64,000 nucleotides of DNA from Alteromonas sp. ASW11-130 (GCF_026183735.1 NZ_JAPFRE010000019.1:1-64000); one strand, 5' to 3'. Shown: positions 27,947-37,023, counted from the stretch's first letter. Translations and numbers: made by a program. The notes: generated by a model from the sequence alone, not told the origin.

Positions 27947-28025
27947 ATATCTAATCTTCCTATTATCGGGCTTTTAATCTGACTATAAAAAAATAAAGCC
28001 CGTACTACTGTTAAATTTGCTTATA

Positions 28026-31000
28026 TTAATAAAGAACTTTATCTACTGATGTGGCTTTATGCCCAAGCTCCACATCAAACTGTTTTATAAACTGCTCTAT
28101 CACATCGGCTTGCGCTTCACTAAACACGCCATCCAAGCCCATGTCATGCACTTGGGTAAATGGCGCATCATAAAGTTGCTCAATTTTGATAACGCCATAT
28201 CGCACTAGGTGATTTTTTAATAAACCAATAAAACGCTGTTGTTTAGCATTCATATGGGTATGAGTTTGCTGTACGAATTTAGTAAAGCTTTGCTCGATTG
28301 CCTCTTTATCCATGCCCACAATGGTACGTAGAATTTTATCTAAGCTTGCCGTTGAATCTGGGTAAAACTCTTTTAAAGTATTTAAATCAACATTCGGGTT
28401 TTGAATGTGAACCAAGGCATTCAAGCGAGCAATGTCATCTTCTGAAACCGGATTACCTGCACGGATCTTTTGTAACACGCTATCGGTTTCAAATAGTGGC
28501 GCTAAGGTTTTCTCCACCTCTTGGCGGAAGATTTGATAGTCAATCGACACTATTTTGGTTGGGCGCTCTGTAACCTGATAGTCAGCTTCATTTTCTCTAA
28601 TGTCTAAGATGACTTCTTGAGAAGGCGGTTGAATACCTTTTTCTCTTAGGTGGATAACACTACGCAACGCTTTACGACTAGTTTCCAGTGTTTCAAAACC
28701 GTCTATTGATGCTGTTAGGTTCTGCCAGTATTGCTCTTTTTGAATATCTGCAATAAAACTTGCCTTAGCACGCACCTCATTTAAGTGCATTTGTAGTTTT
28801 TCAATCTTCACCATTAACGCTTGTCTAGCTAAGTCGATTTGGCTTGGATCGGTGTATAGCAAGGTTTGGATAATGGCGATTTCATTATCAAATTTATACG
28901 CTTCTGACTGACCCATAATGTTGCGCCATTGCATCAACGGTGCAATATGCTCATAGAGACTTGCTTTAGTTTCTGGCGCAAACTGGTTGAGGTACTTTTC
29001 GTCTTTGCACGCTTCAACTACTTGCCAATTGTCACGCACCGCTATGGTATTCATATCAAGCGAACACACATCTTGATGAATGAGTTTTATAACTTCATCA
29101 AACGCTGCAACATCGGCTTTTTTAAGTGAGGTTTCAGCCAATAACAAGCGTGATTCAAATAACTTTTGAGTTAACGATTTTGACTGTTTAACGTCCTCTT
29201 CTTCTGGGTCCATATCGAAGTATTCGAAGTTTTCCCAATGATCGAAAATCAAGAAGTGGGTTTTGTCTTTGCCTACACCATAAAGATCTTTGCACAAGCG
29301 CGTGCCACGCCCAATCATTTGCCAAAACTTCACTTTCGATTTAATTGGCTTGGCAAATACAAGGTTGACACATTCGGGTACATCAATACCTGTGTCGAGC
29401 ATATCCACCGAGACGGCTATGCGAATGCTGTTTTCTTCAGTCGATTTAAAATCATCAATTAGCTCTTCAGCACGTTCATATTTAGAGTGAATAACGCGGC
29501 AAAAGTTATTACCCAACTGCGGATACATTTCTGCAAATAGGTTAGCCATAAGTTCTGCGTGAGCAATATTCCGCGCAAAGACAATTGTTTTACCCGGTAA
29601 TTGACCATCAACATCACGTAAACCTTTTTCCATCAGGTTACGCAGAATCACTCGGTTGGTATCTTTGTTTTTTACCGCTTCATCGATTTGTTTGGCGTCG
29701 AAGTCTAACTCGTTAGGGTCAATGCCTTGCTCCTCAAGTTGAGCAATTTGTTCGTCGGTTAGATTGTCCTTGCTAATGCCTTCGCGCAGGAATTTAGTGG
29801 TAAAGCTTACGATTTTGTAGGGTACTAAGTTACCGTCTTCTATCGCTTGTTCTAGCGGGTAATTCGCCGTTGGCATTTTAAAGTCACAACCAAATAACTG
29901 ACAGGTTGAACGAGATACCATTTCAACTGGAGTTGCGGTTAAGCCAACTTCTAGTGCATCAAAATACTTAAAGATGTCGCCATAAATGTTGTAAATTGAG
30001 CGATGTGACTCATCGGCGACAATCAAATCAAAATAACCTACGTCGTACTTTTGGAAAATGCGCATCATGCCCGGATAGGTAGCGATGAATACACGAGCGC
30101 TATCAGCGGCTTCTTTTTTACTTTTACCAACCACATAAAGCGGCTCTTTGGTAAATTCGTTAAAGGCATTACCCGCTTGCTTACGTAACTCTTTACGGTC
30201 ACATAGGAATAAAACGCGCTTTGCCCAACCTGCATCCAACAGACGTTTCGCTAGTGCGATAGATACTCGCGTTTTTCCCGTCCCCGTTGCTTGTACGATA
30301 AGAGATTTGCGATGTTTGTTGGTGAAACGCTCACAGACACGCGATATGGTTTCCATTTGGTACATACGACCAGCCACATCGGTATCGATAGGTGTTTGGT
30401 TGAGATCTTTTTTCAACGTTCGTTGCTTAATAAGGTATTGCAACGAGTCTTTTGAGTAATACCCGTAAAGCTTGCGGCTGTTATAGCCTTGCGCATCGTC
30501 TAAAATACGAATGTCGTAGCCATTTGAATAGAATATTACAGGGCGTTGACCATATTCCTTTTCTAGCGCATCAGCATAGATTTTTGCTTGCTCGCGGCCT
30601 TTCTCAACTGATTCACGAGTACGCTTTGCTTCAATAACCGCCAATGGCTTACCATCATCATCCCACAGAACGTAATCAGCTCTTCCGTTTCCACTATTCG
30701 TTGGCTGATGTGGCAAATCTACTTCTTTGCCCACTTCATCGGTGCTAGATTCGTCCAGTGAAACATTCCAGCCCGCTGCCCGTAAATCCATATCAATAAT
30801 ACGGGCGCGAGTTTCAGCCTCGTCAAACTTAAAGCTTGATGTGATTTTCTTATTCAGTGATTGCACTTGGCTGACTTTTTCAGAGTCAATTGCTTGTTTA
30901 AGCTTGGATGCTTCAATTTGTGCAAGTTTTTGCGCTTTTTCAGAAGCTGCCAGCTCTTCTAGTGCTTTCTTTAATCGCGCTTCATTTTCAGCTAGCTGTT

Positions 31001-31478
31001 TTTCAAGTTGCTTGTTCTTCTTAACAAACTCTGCCCCAGATTGGTCCGTTGGTTTTATTTGCTCAGGAACAGCAAACTCAGGACAATCTTCTTGCTGGCC
31101 TCCCGCATAAGCCATAAAGAGGTAACTAGCGACAAAGTAACTTTCTTTTAATATCCAGATAGCTTGCTGTTGATCGACTTTGCCTTCATGCGCAGCTTGG
31201 TTACCGCTTTTACGGATCGCATGAAGTTTATCTGTTATTAAACTAGGTACGACACTTGTGAAGTCGTCTGAGGTTAACTTGTCATAGATGTTAGAATTGG
31301 GGAATACAGGTAGGCGAAGCTCCTTGTACAAATAGCCAACCACTTTTTCAGCAAAACAGCGTAGTTTTACTAAAGCACTTTGTGGGTCACTTATTACATA
31401 GTCTTCTGCAAATGCAGCAAGCTTATGTAACTCAGGCCATTTGGTTTGGATGTGTTCAAAATTCATTGATTGCTTCAT
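28026..31478 (-). CDS. hsdR: Type I restriction endonuclease HsdR (EcoEI-like)
   Basis: 1150 residues. An N-terminal DUF4145/HEPN-like domain (about 1-130) is followed by a coiled coil and the PD-(D/E)xK nuclease (ADYVLWDDDGKPLAVIEAKRT). Superfamily 2 helicase motor motifs come next: QATGTGKTRVS, VADESHRSIY and MIGRGTRLCKDL. A C-terminal EcoEI_R_C region closes it. It translocates and cuts unmodified DNA. The start may be MKQS at 31478 or the internal MNFEHIQ four codons later. It follows the CARF-sigma54 regulator gene by 51 bases on the same strand. Confidence 0.92.
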   Translation of the reverse strand: MKQSMNFEHIQTKWPELHKLAAFAEDYVISDPQSALVKLRCFAEKVVGYLYKELRLPVFPNSNIYDKLTSDDFTSVVPSLITDKLHAIRKSGNQAAHEGKVDQQQAIWILKESYFVASYLFMAYAGGQQEDCPEFAVPEQIKPTDQSGAEFVKKNKQLEKQLAENEARLKKALEELAASEKAQKLAQIEASKLKQAIDSEKVSQVQSLNKKITSSFKFDEAETRARIIDMDLRAAGWNVSLDESSTDEVGKEVDLPHQPTNSGNGRADYVLWDDDGKPLAVIEAKRTRESVEKGREQAKIYADALEKEYGQRPVIFYSNGYDIRILDDAQGYNSRKLYGYYSKDSLQYLIKQRTLKKDLNQTPIDTDVAGRMYQMETISRVCERFTNKHRKSLIVQATGTGKTRVSIALAKRLLDAGWAKRVLFLCDRKELRKQAGNAFNEFTKEPLYVVGKSKKEAADSARVFIATYPGMMRIFQKYDVGYFDLIVADESHRSIYNIYGDIFKYFDALEVGLTATPVEMVSRSTCQLFGCDFKMPTANYPLEQAIEDGNLVPYKIVSFTTKFLREGISKDNLTDEQIAQLEEQGIDPNELDFDAKQIDEAVKNKDTNRVILRNLMEKGLRDVDGQLPGKTIVFARNIAHAELMANLFAEMYPQLGNNFCRVIHSKYERAEELIDDFKSTEENSIRIAVSVDMLDTGIDVPECVNLVFAKPIKSKVKFWQMIGRGTRLCKDLYGVGKDKTHFLIFDHWENFEYFDMDPEEEDVKQSKSLTQKLFESRLLLAETSLKKADVAAFDEVIKLIHQDVCSLDMNTIAVRDNWQVVEACKDEKYLNQFAPETKASLYEHIAPLMQWRNIMGQSEAYKFDNEIAIIQTLLYTDPSQIDLARQALMVKIEKLQMHLNEVRAKASFIADIQKEQYWQNLTASIDGFETLETSRKALRSVIHLREKGIQPPSQEVILDIRENEADYQVTERPTKIVSIDYQIFRQEVEKTLAPLFETDSVLQKIRAGNPVSEDDIARLNALVHIQNPNVDLNTLKEFYPDSTASLDKILRTIVGMDKEAIEQSFTKFVQQTHTHMNAKQQRFIGLLKNHLVRYGVIKIEQLYDAPFTQVHDMGLDGVFSEAQADVIEQFIKQFDVELGHKATSVDKVLY

Positions 31479-31529
31479 TCCTGATTATTCCTTGTGTCCT
31501 ATATCGCAAGCGCAATGCCAAATTCGAAA

Positions 31530-33038
31530 TTATTGTTCTTTTTCATTGTGAATCCCCAATCGCTTCATCCAATTTGTTAGCGTTTGATGGTCTTTTAAGC
31601 CCAACATTTGGGTAGCGTGTTTCTTAACATTACCGCTTGCTTTCAATGCTGCTTCAACATGCTTTTTTTGATAATTTTCAGTCAGTTGAACTATATCTAC
31701 TTTGTCGTTAAAAGACAGCCTAACATCATTACTTTGCTCACCAAATCTTCTATTTATGATCGCGTCAGACAGTTCCTTTTCACCTACCAATTTTGCATCT
31801 GTCCAGAGAAAAGCCCTGTTCAATGTGCTCCATAATTCACGAATATTGCCTAGCCATGACTGCGATAAAATAAATTTAATTCCATTTTCGGAAACTTTTT
31901 TACTTATATAGTCTGGGTGTTTGGCCCCCGACGCATTAATTTGTTCTGTTAGTTGTTCAACTATGACTGGAATATCTTCAAGTCGATCTCTAAGTGGTGG
32001 CATATTGATAATGCCCACTGCTAATCGATAAAAAAGATCTTCTCTAAAAGTTCCTTGCTCAATTAATTTGGTTAAATCCTGATGAGTTGCAGCAATAACA
32101 CGAACATCTACGTTTATGGTTTGAGTGTCACCTAATCTGGTAACTTCACCTTGTTGTAAAGCTCTCAGAAGCTTGACTTGTATATCCGGCTTTAATTCAC
32201 CCACTTCATCTAAAAATAAAGTGCCACCGTTAGCTTGCTCAAATAGACCTGCATAATCTTTATCTGCACCAGTAAACGCCCCTTTTTTATGACCAAACAA
32301 TGTTGAATCCACTAGGTTTTCAGCAAGCGCACCACAGTTTACAACTCTAATAGGCTTATTTGATCTAAGGCTCCCTTTGTGGATAGCATTTGCCATTAGC
32401 TCTTTACCAGTACCTGTTTCACCTAAGATAAGTGCAGGCACTTCAGACGAAGATATTCTTTTAGCTTTTTCAATCACTTCAGTCATTTTTTGTGACTTGG
32501 CAGTTAATTCTGAAAACGCCTTTTGTACCTTAGGTAATGAGGTCGCTGTATGAGCAATGTTCTTTGAAGCAGACTTTACGTATTCTTTACCGAAATCCAG
32601 TGGTATTTCGACTTCTTCAATAACGTTTTTCGGGGACGATTGTACAAAACGTGTATTGGACTTTCCCTTTCCATGAAGCACAGAAAGAGTTGTCATTGCA
32701 GGTGTACCAGAAGTTAGGTTAATTGAGAGAATGTCAGACTCTTCAGATAACTTTGTGATCCACTTTTCTGTTTCGATTGAAATAGATTGGTAGTCAATTG
32801 GACTTTGGATTTGCGCTAAGTGGATTTTAATATCTTCAGATGGTCGGCTTATCATCGCCATCCGCTTTTTCAGAAAGCGCTCAAACGAATCCCACTTAGC
32901 TTCATCTTTGTTGGAAAGAATGACTATTTTATCAAATGGAACTTCGGATTTTGTCGCAAGTGAAACAATAGCAGCATTCTGCTCCTGTTCCATGTTTTCA
33001 ATATCGCGATTACCAAGCCACGTAAAAAGTGTATGCAC
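31530..33038 (-). CDS. Sigma-54 activator with CARF-like sensor domain (RtcR type)
   Basis: 502 residues. The N-terminal 150 residues start MHTLFTWLGNRD and contain INLTSGTPAMTTLSV (SGTPAM at 110-115), the ligand-pocket motif of CARF/RtcR-type Rossmann domains that bind cyclic oligoadenylates or RNA 2',3' ends. The centre is an AAA+ sigma-54 activator with GETGTGKE (206-213), an intact GAFTGA loop (253-258) and Walker B GGTLFLDEVGE. The end is a Fis-type helix-turn-helix (ASGNVKKHATQMLGLKDHQTLTNWMKRL). Standard RtcR controls RNA repair genes; none are here. Its place directly before hsdR suggests it turns on defence genes after sensing a nucleotide signal. I could not find a clear -24/-12 promoter by eye. 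Confidence 0.85.
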   Translation of the reverse strand: MHTLFTWLGNRDIENMEQEQNAAIVSLATKSEVPFDKIVILSNKDEAKWDSFERFLKKRMAMISRPSEDIKIHLAQIQSPIDYQSISIETEKWITKLSEESDILSINLTSGTPAMTTLSVLHGKGKSNTRFVQSSPKNVIEEVEIPLDFGKEYVKSASKNIAHTATSLPKVQKAFSELTAKSQKMTEVIEKAKRISSSEVPALILGETGTGKELMANAIHKGSLRSNKPIRVVNCGALAENLVDSTLFGHKKGAFTGADKDYAGLFEQANGGTLFLDEVGELKPDIQVKLLRALQQGEVTRLGDTQTINVDVRVIAATHQDLTKLIEQGTFREDLFYRLAVGIINMPPLRDRLEDIPVIVEQLTEQINASGAKHPDYISKKVSENGIKFILSQSWLGNIRELWSTLNRAFLWTDAKLVGEKELSDAIINRRFGEQSNDVRLSFNDKVDIVQLTENYQKKHVEAALKASGNVKKHATQMLGLKDHQTLTNWMKRLGIHNEKEQ

Positions 33039-33128
33039 TGTCCAATTGCTTATTTTTATTCATTTGTAAATCATCTTACATGAAATAAAAATTTTTACCT
33101 AGCCGATAATCCCTTAATTTAAACTCGT

Positions 33129-33431
33129 TTAACTCACACTTAACAGGTGTTTTGTCCATTCGGCTCTTTTTGAGCGATTACAGTTGTAAAGGTCTTCTAA
33201 ACATTTGAAATACTCACTGAACACTTTCTTGTTTTTATACCAAATATCAATCATATAGCTTCTATCTCCCGGCAACGACTCTACCCCAGAAAAAGGCGGC
33301 GTATAAACAATCAAAAAATCTCCTCTTTCCATTGTTTGAGCATACCCCGGCATGTTTTCAACGACTAAGTTCTCACCATACAACTCAATTAGCTCAATAG
33401 CTTTTAACCCTAAATCTCGCACCTTTATCAT
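33129..33431 (-). CDS. Small protein of unknown function
   Basis: 100 residues from ATG 33431, chosen because GAGAG lies at a proper distance before it; the frame also opens with GTG 33440. I do not recognise it. It is soluble, with alternating strands and helices (GDFLIVYTPPFSGVE, YMIDIWYKNKKVF) and a basic C-terminus. It lies 64 bases after the 114-residue gene and 90 bases before the CARF-sigma54 gene, all on the same strand, so it may take part in its regulation. Confidence 0.55.
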   Translation of the reverse strand: MIKVRDLGLKAIELIELYGENLVVENMPGYAQTMERGDFLIVYTPPFSGVESLPGDRSYMIDIWYKNKKVFSEYFKCLEDLYNCNRSKRAEWTKHLLSVS

Positions 33432-33495
33432 ATAAAGCACTCTCTATTTGTTTCAAAAACTTACGGTAAGAAATATGTCATCCCTGAACTAATAT

Positions 33496-33843
33496 CTAGT
33501 TTTCTATACGGCGTAATATAGACAATGGAATTATGCTGGCTTCGGCCTTGTTTAGTTGCTTTTCAAACATGATTTTGACTTTCAACTCAGTTAGCAGAGT
33601 CATAATTTCATGAATATATCTGCTAGAAATCGCTTCATTAGGGATAATTACTGTATCAACTTGATTTACCGTCAGCACTTTACTCAACTTATCGACTAAT
33701 TTTCCAAGAGGTAAAAAGTCAGGATCAACACACTGAGCGGACAAGTTAACTTGTAATTGCTTGTTGGTAAGAACGTCTTTACTAAATTGTTTGATACTTG
33801 AGAATGATTGAGTCTTCAATTTCAATGTTTTCATTTTATTCAC
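33496..33843 (-). CDS. Small protein of unknown function
   Basis: About 115 residues, starting MNKMKTLKLKTQSFSSIKQF. The internal start MKTLK three codons on is equally possible; an AGGTGAATAAA-type binding site stands before both. No family is recognised. The second half (TLLTELKVKIMFEKQLNKAEASIIPLSILRRI) reads like a small alpha/beta domain. It is the first gene after the AT-rich gap and has the inverted repeat TCACTT...AAGTGA just upstream, so it probably begins the transcript that includes the regulator. Confidence 0.5.
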   Translation of the reverse strand: MNKMKTLKLKTQSFSSIKQFSKDVLTNKQLQVNLSAQCVDPDFLPLGKLVDKLSKVLTVNQVDTVIIPNEAISSRYIHEIMTLLTELKVKIMFEKQLNKAEASIIPLSILRRIEN

Positions 33844-33855
33844 CTATTAGTTTTA

Positions 33856-33879
33856 TCACTTTAAAAGTAATATAAGTGA
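33856..33879. promoter_or_regulatory. Inverted repeat upstream of the small-gene/regulator operon
   Basis: TCACTT (33856-33861) and AAGTGA (33874-33879) form an interrupted palindrome about 13 bases upstream of the 115-residue gene. An AT-rich possible promoter (TTGATT and TATTAC on the minus strand) overlaps it. This is where an operator would be expected. Confidence 0.4.
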
Positions 33880-34092
33880 AAATCTCAAAAATCAAGTAAA
33901 AACCCCAACTAACTCGTTGTTTTTTATTGGAATTTAATAAACATTAAAATAATTATATATTTTGATATTTATTAAATCTCAATATTACTAACCCATTAAT
34001 TTTAATGATTAATCTCATAGTAACGAAACAGTTAAACTTGGCAGCTTTTTAGGAAAACAGCGGTTTTAAGCCATTTTTTAGTAATAACAAAG

Positions 34093-36375
34093 TCAATGGG
34101 AATTACTTACCCCAGAGTTTTCAGGGAAAAAATGTTCAATCTCTTTTAGTGCAGCTAATACATTAGTGCTGCCAAAATACTCTGCTATACGCCAGCAATC
34201 GACACTCTGTTTCGTGTTTTTGCAGAAGTAAGTTTTTCGTGGGTCGCCGCCATTGCTAAGCATTTTGTTGAACAAACCAACTTCATCCAGTTCTGCCGCC
34301 AGCATCAGTGGGGTATAACCTGTGACAGGAGCAATGTGTTCAGCATTAACATTTGCACCAGCTTCAATTAACTGACTCGCAATCAATCTCATATTTACAA
34401 TGTCAATTCTCTCGTCTAGCTTCTCGGACATTAAGTTAGTTAACGAGCGTGATATTTGTCGAAACCTTGGATCTGAGTTTTGAGCTAACAGAAACTGTAG
34501 CTGATCTTCCAGAGTGAAACCCGTCATGCCTGAGTTCGCCCTTCTAATCGAATCTAACACTTCAGGAGTTAACTGCATTTGAAGAACACTGTCCCAATAA
34601 CGCTTTGGGTCCTTAGCTATACCAATCATCTTTATACAGGCATTCAATGCGGTTTGATTGTCAGTTAAACCTCTATTATTAACGTTTGCCCCCATAGCTA
34701 AAACTTTATCAACAATATCAGGTCTACCAGATTGAACCGCCGATATAAGAGGCTGTAGACGCTTTTTGTCAGTACAACGGTTCATAGTTTCTTTACTGTG
34801 AGGATATTCTGATAGTAGATAAAATAGAGTGTCGTCTAAAGACCTTAATGGCACCTCCCTTAAGTTTAATGTCTCTAAAGCCATTAAAATTGCGGTATCT
34901 CCAGAGCTGCTAGTCAGATTAACATCGGCACCTTGCTTTAAAAGCTTTTCAACTACTTCAGTTTTTTCCAACTCAGTAAACCAAACTAATTGAGGATATA
35001 TTTTCTTCCAAATTTCTCCTATTTTCAGCTTTCTATTCGGGTGTCGATAATCTGGTTTTATCTCATCAATATCTGTAACAACATTAATTCCAATTTTAGC
35101 CGCAATTTCTGGAGTATTCGCTTCGGGAAACATTCCGGCTTTGGGGAAAACTTTATAAAACGAAGATCTCCAGATTTGTACTTCCCAATCTTCAATGATG
35201 TCAGAAAATTTATTCGATGATTCGCAACTTTGAACTGAAGGAATATCATAGTTGAACATCAGCAATGCGTTCTTTAAGTGTTTTAAAAAGACTTTATCCG
35301 GCTTTTCTTGGCTTGCCGCGACAACTATTGCCTCTTCAATTATATACTTTTGATTAATACCAGCTCTGTATAAACACTCATCAAACCCAAACTTATAAAG
35401 CGCATTAGCTTCTTCAAGCTGACCATTCAAGCTATACATCCTAGCTTTGTGCCACTGTAGCCAATATGCAAAGTGAGATTTATGCTCTTTGGGAGATAGT
35501 TGTTGCTCAAGTTTATCTATTGCGGCTTTAAAATATTCAAATTGCCCTTCGTTTTTAACAATAGTTCGCTTCAACCCCTGTTGAATTTCTCCGACCAATG
35601 GCAGCAAATAACTAATCCTATCCTTATAGGCTTGTTGATGTGATTGAATTAGTTGACTAAATTCATAGGTAGGCTTTGCTCCCCACGACAACAATCGGCA
35701 CTCATCTATCAACAAAGAGCTGCCTTCTTCCTTAACTGTACGATCAATAATTGACGCAATAAAAAGTAGTACTCTCACTTTTTGCCAGTCAATATGTTCA
35801 GGCCAAGGACCTTGTGACCATGATTGTAGGAAGACTAATGATTGAATGTCAGGTTTATGTTCACCATCCTTCCAAGCTTTAACTTTTGCTTTGTTTTCTT
35901 TTTCCAGAGAATTGTAATAGTGTGTCCAGCCTCCCTCATTTTCTTCTAACCAAGCAAGTATTTGTGATGTACAGGTTTCTTGAAATGAAAAGAAGGCTAC
36001 GCTTAATGGCTTTTTGCTTGAAACTAATCCCAACGCACTATCGATTGTATTTACGACGTGTTTGCTTAGTAACGTCTTACAAAGAGCTATTCCTATTTCT
36101 GTTCGAGATAGTCCGTCAGCGTAAATATTTGATACATGAGTCATGTATTCCGTTAAATATGCATGAAACCCTTGTTTGAGTATTGCACCAATATCATTAC
36201 CAAATGTTTTTGATAAGTAATCGAAAACCTCCTTGGAAAATTCATTTATCAAACGATAATCAGCGGTTTTATCTTTGGCTTTATCATCAAGATATTTATT
36301 ACCAGCTTTTACACCTAAAACCTTGGCAAATGTTCTCAAAGTCTCTATATGAGTTGGATACGGAAAATCAGACAT
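34093..36375 (-). CDS. Ankyrin-repeat protein with large helical N-terminus
   Basis: About 760 residues from MSDFPYPTH at 36375. The frame is open to 36441, but ATG 36375 follows GGGAG and overlaps the stop of the HicA-like gene (ATGTCTGA). Residues 1-450 are helical with no family I can name. From about 480 there are ankyrin repeats (LLKQGADVNLTSSSGDTAI, VLAMGANVNNRGLTDNQTAL, LIEAGANVNAEHIAPVTGYTPLMLAAEL, MLSNGGDPRKT). Ankyrin proteins in defence islands often act as sensors or scaffolds. The coupled toxin-like gene upstream suggests it may hold or direct that protein. No catalytic motif was seen. Confidence 0.75.
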   Translation of the reverse strand: MSDFPYPTHIETLRTFAKVLGVKAGNKYLDDKAKDKTADYRLINEFSKEVFDYLSKTFGNDIGAILKQGFHAYLTEYMTHVSNIYADGLSRTEIGIALCKTLLSKHVVNTIDSALGLVSSKKPLSVAFFSFQETCTSQILAWLEENEGGWTHYYNSLEKENKAKVKAWKDGEHKPDIQSLVFLQSWSQGPWPEHIDWQKVRVLLFIASIIDRTVKEEGSSLLIDECRLLSWGAKPTYEFSQLIQSHQQAYKDRISYLLPLVGEIQQGLKRTIVKNEGQFEYFKAAIDKLEQQLSPKEHKSHFAYWLQWHKARMYSLNGQLEEANALYKFGFDECLYRAGINQKYIIEEAIVVAASQEKPDKVFLKHLKNALLMFNYDIPSVQSCESSNKFSDIIEDWEVQIWRSSFYKVFPKAGMFPEANTPEIAAKIGINVVTDIDEIKPDYRHPNRKLKIGEIWKKIYPQLVWFTELEKTEVVEKLLKQGADVNLTSSSGDTAILMALETLNLREVPLRSLDDTLFYLLSEYPHSKETMNRCTDKKRLQPLISAVQSGRPDIVDKVLAMGANVNNRGLTDNQTALNACIKMIGIAKDPKRYWDSVLQMQLTPEVLDSIRRANSGMTGFTLEDQLQFLLAQNSDPRFRQISRSLTNLMSEKLDERIDIVNMRLIASQLIEAGANVNAEHIAPVTGYTPLMLAAELDEVGLFNKMLSNGGDPRKTYFCKNTKQSVDCWRIAEYFGSTNVLAALKEIEHFFPENSGVSNSH

Positions 36376-36607
36376 AGTTGCGCTCCCTGCAAATAATGGT
36401 TCTAATGTCGTTGGAAAAATTTTTAAATGCTCTTCTATCACTTGGTGATGAAGGTACTGTTATTTTCTTTCCATTTGGGGTTATCAAAGCCCCATGCTTT
36501 TTTCTATTAATAAATCGCCAGCCTATTTTACACATTCTGGTAACTAATTTATTGATATCTTTATCGCTACTGTATTTTTTCATAAACAAATAGAGGGCGT
36601 CTAACAC
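36368..36607 (-). CDS. HicA-like toxin-family protein
   Basis: 79 residues. The segment IGWRFINRKKHGALITPNGKKITVPSSPSDRRAFKNFSNDIRTII has the layout of HicA mRNA interferases (a small double-stranded-RNA-binding fold ending in PSDHR-x-x-KN). A His in KKHG lies where HicA has its catalytic His. The start is GTG 36607 behind AAGGA; ATG 36583 is another choice without a binding site. No HicB antitoxin gene is next to it. The neighbours are a 51-residue Gly-rich ORF (16 bases upstream) and the ankyrin gene (8-base overlap). The toxin role is inferred from the family. Confidence 0.65.
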   Translation of the reverse strand: MLDALYLFMKKYSSDKDINKLVTRMCKIGWRFINRKKHGALITPNGKKITVPSSPSDRRAFKNFSNDIRTIICRERNYV

Positions 36608-36622
36608 GCCCTCGCTTCCTTC

Positions 36623-36778
36623 TTATTTACCACCTTTTGCTGGCGCATTCCCGCGACCACCACCAGACTTACCGCCTGTTGTACTGGGCCAGTTGCCACC
36701 CGGTCCCGGATGTGAAGAAGGACCACGACCATTACCAGAGCTTTGATTTGAGTTATTTGATACTGTTACTAATGACAT
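36623..36778 (-). CDS. 51-residue Gly-rich small protein
   Basis: ATG 36778 is preceded by AAGGTGA at the right distance and runs to TAA at 36623. The product begins MSLVTVSNNSNQSSGNGRG. It continues with PSSHPGPGGNWPSTTGGK and ends GGGRGNAPAKGGK. It is about one third glycine, basic at the end, with a Trp in the middle and no hydrophobic core, so likely disordered. It is the first gene of the HicA-like/ankyrin operon. It could be an antitoxin-like peptide, a precursor peptide or an RNA-binding tail; I cannot say which. No maturation enzyme is nearby. Confidence 0.6.
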   Translation of the reverse strand: MSLVTVSNNSNQSSGNGRGPSSHPGPGGNWPSTTGGKSGGGRGNAPAKGGK

Positions 36779-36798
36779 TGTTAATCACCTTATGTTTT

Positions 36799-36816
36799 CC
36801 GTCCGACATTGGACGG
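36799..36816. promoter_or_regulatory. Inverted repeat before the Gly-rich ORF
   Basis: CCGTCC (36799-36804) and GGACGG (36811-36816) are six-base GC-rich arms around a six-base loop in an otherwise AT-rich leader, about 20 bases upstream of the start codon. It could be an operator or a leader hairpin hiding the binding site. There is no T-run on either side. Confidence 0.4.
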
Positions 36817-37023
36817 TCTCAACTTTAACTAACAACTCAGATGTTCGCGGTAATCCATGTGGCGGAAAAATTTCATTTTTTACAACTCAAACAAAAACAA
36901 TTAGTTATACACTTTTGGGGTTAAGTAATATAAAAACTCAGGATTACCTCCACGATTTCGCCAAAGTTTTAAATTTTGTTCAGCTATCATTACCCCATCA
37001 ATTCAAAGGCATGTGAGCAGTCA

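Noticed and set aside
33129..33843. A classic toxin-antitoxin pair made of the two small genes
   Set aside because: Neither shows a known toxin or antitoxin motif, and the genes do not overlap.
34030..34092. Candidate sigma-54 promoter TGGCTTAAAACCGCT on the minus strand behind the ankyrin gene
   Set aside because: GG to GC spacing is one base short, so it does not fit the -24/-12 rule; kept only as a place to test.
36792..37016. Plus-strand open frame of 74 residues opposite the leader of the Gly-rich ORF
   Set aside because: No ribosome binding site and no recognisable composition. It overlaps the hairpin leader of the opposite operon.
36779..37020. Possible sigma-54 promoter (TGG...GC pairs) upstream of the Gly-rich ORF
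   Set aside because: Several GG and GC pairs exist on the minus strand but none at the exact 10-base spacing with the rest of the consensus.
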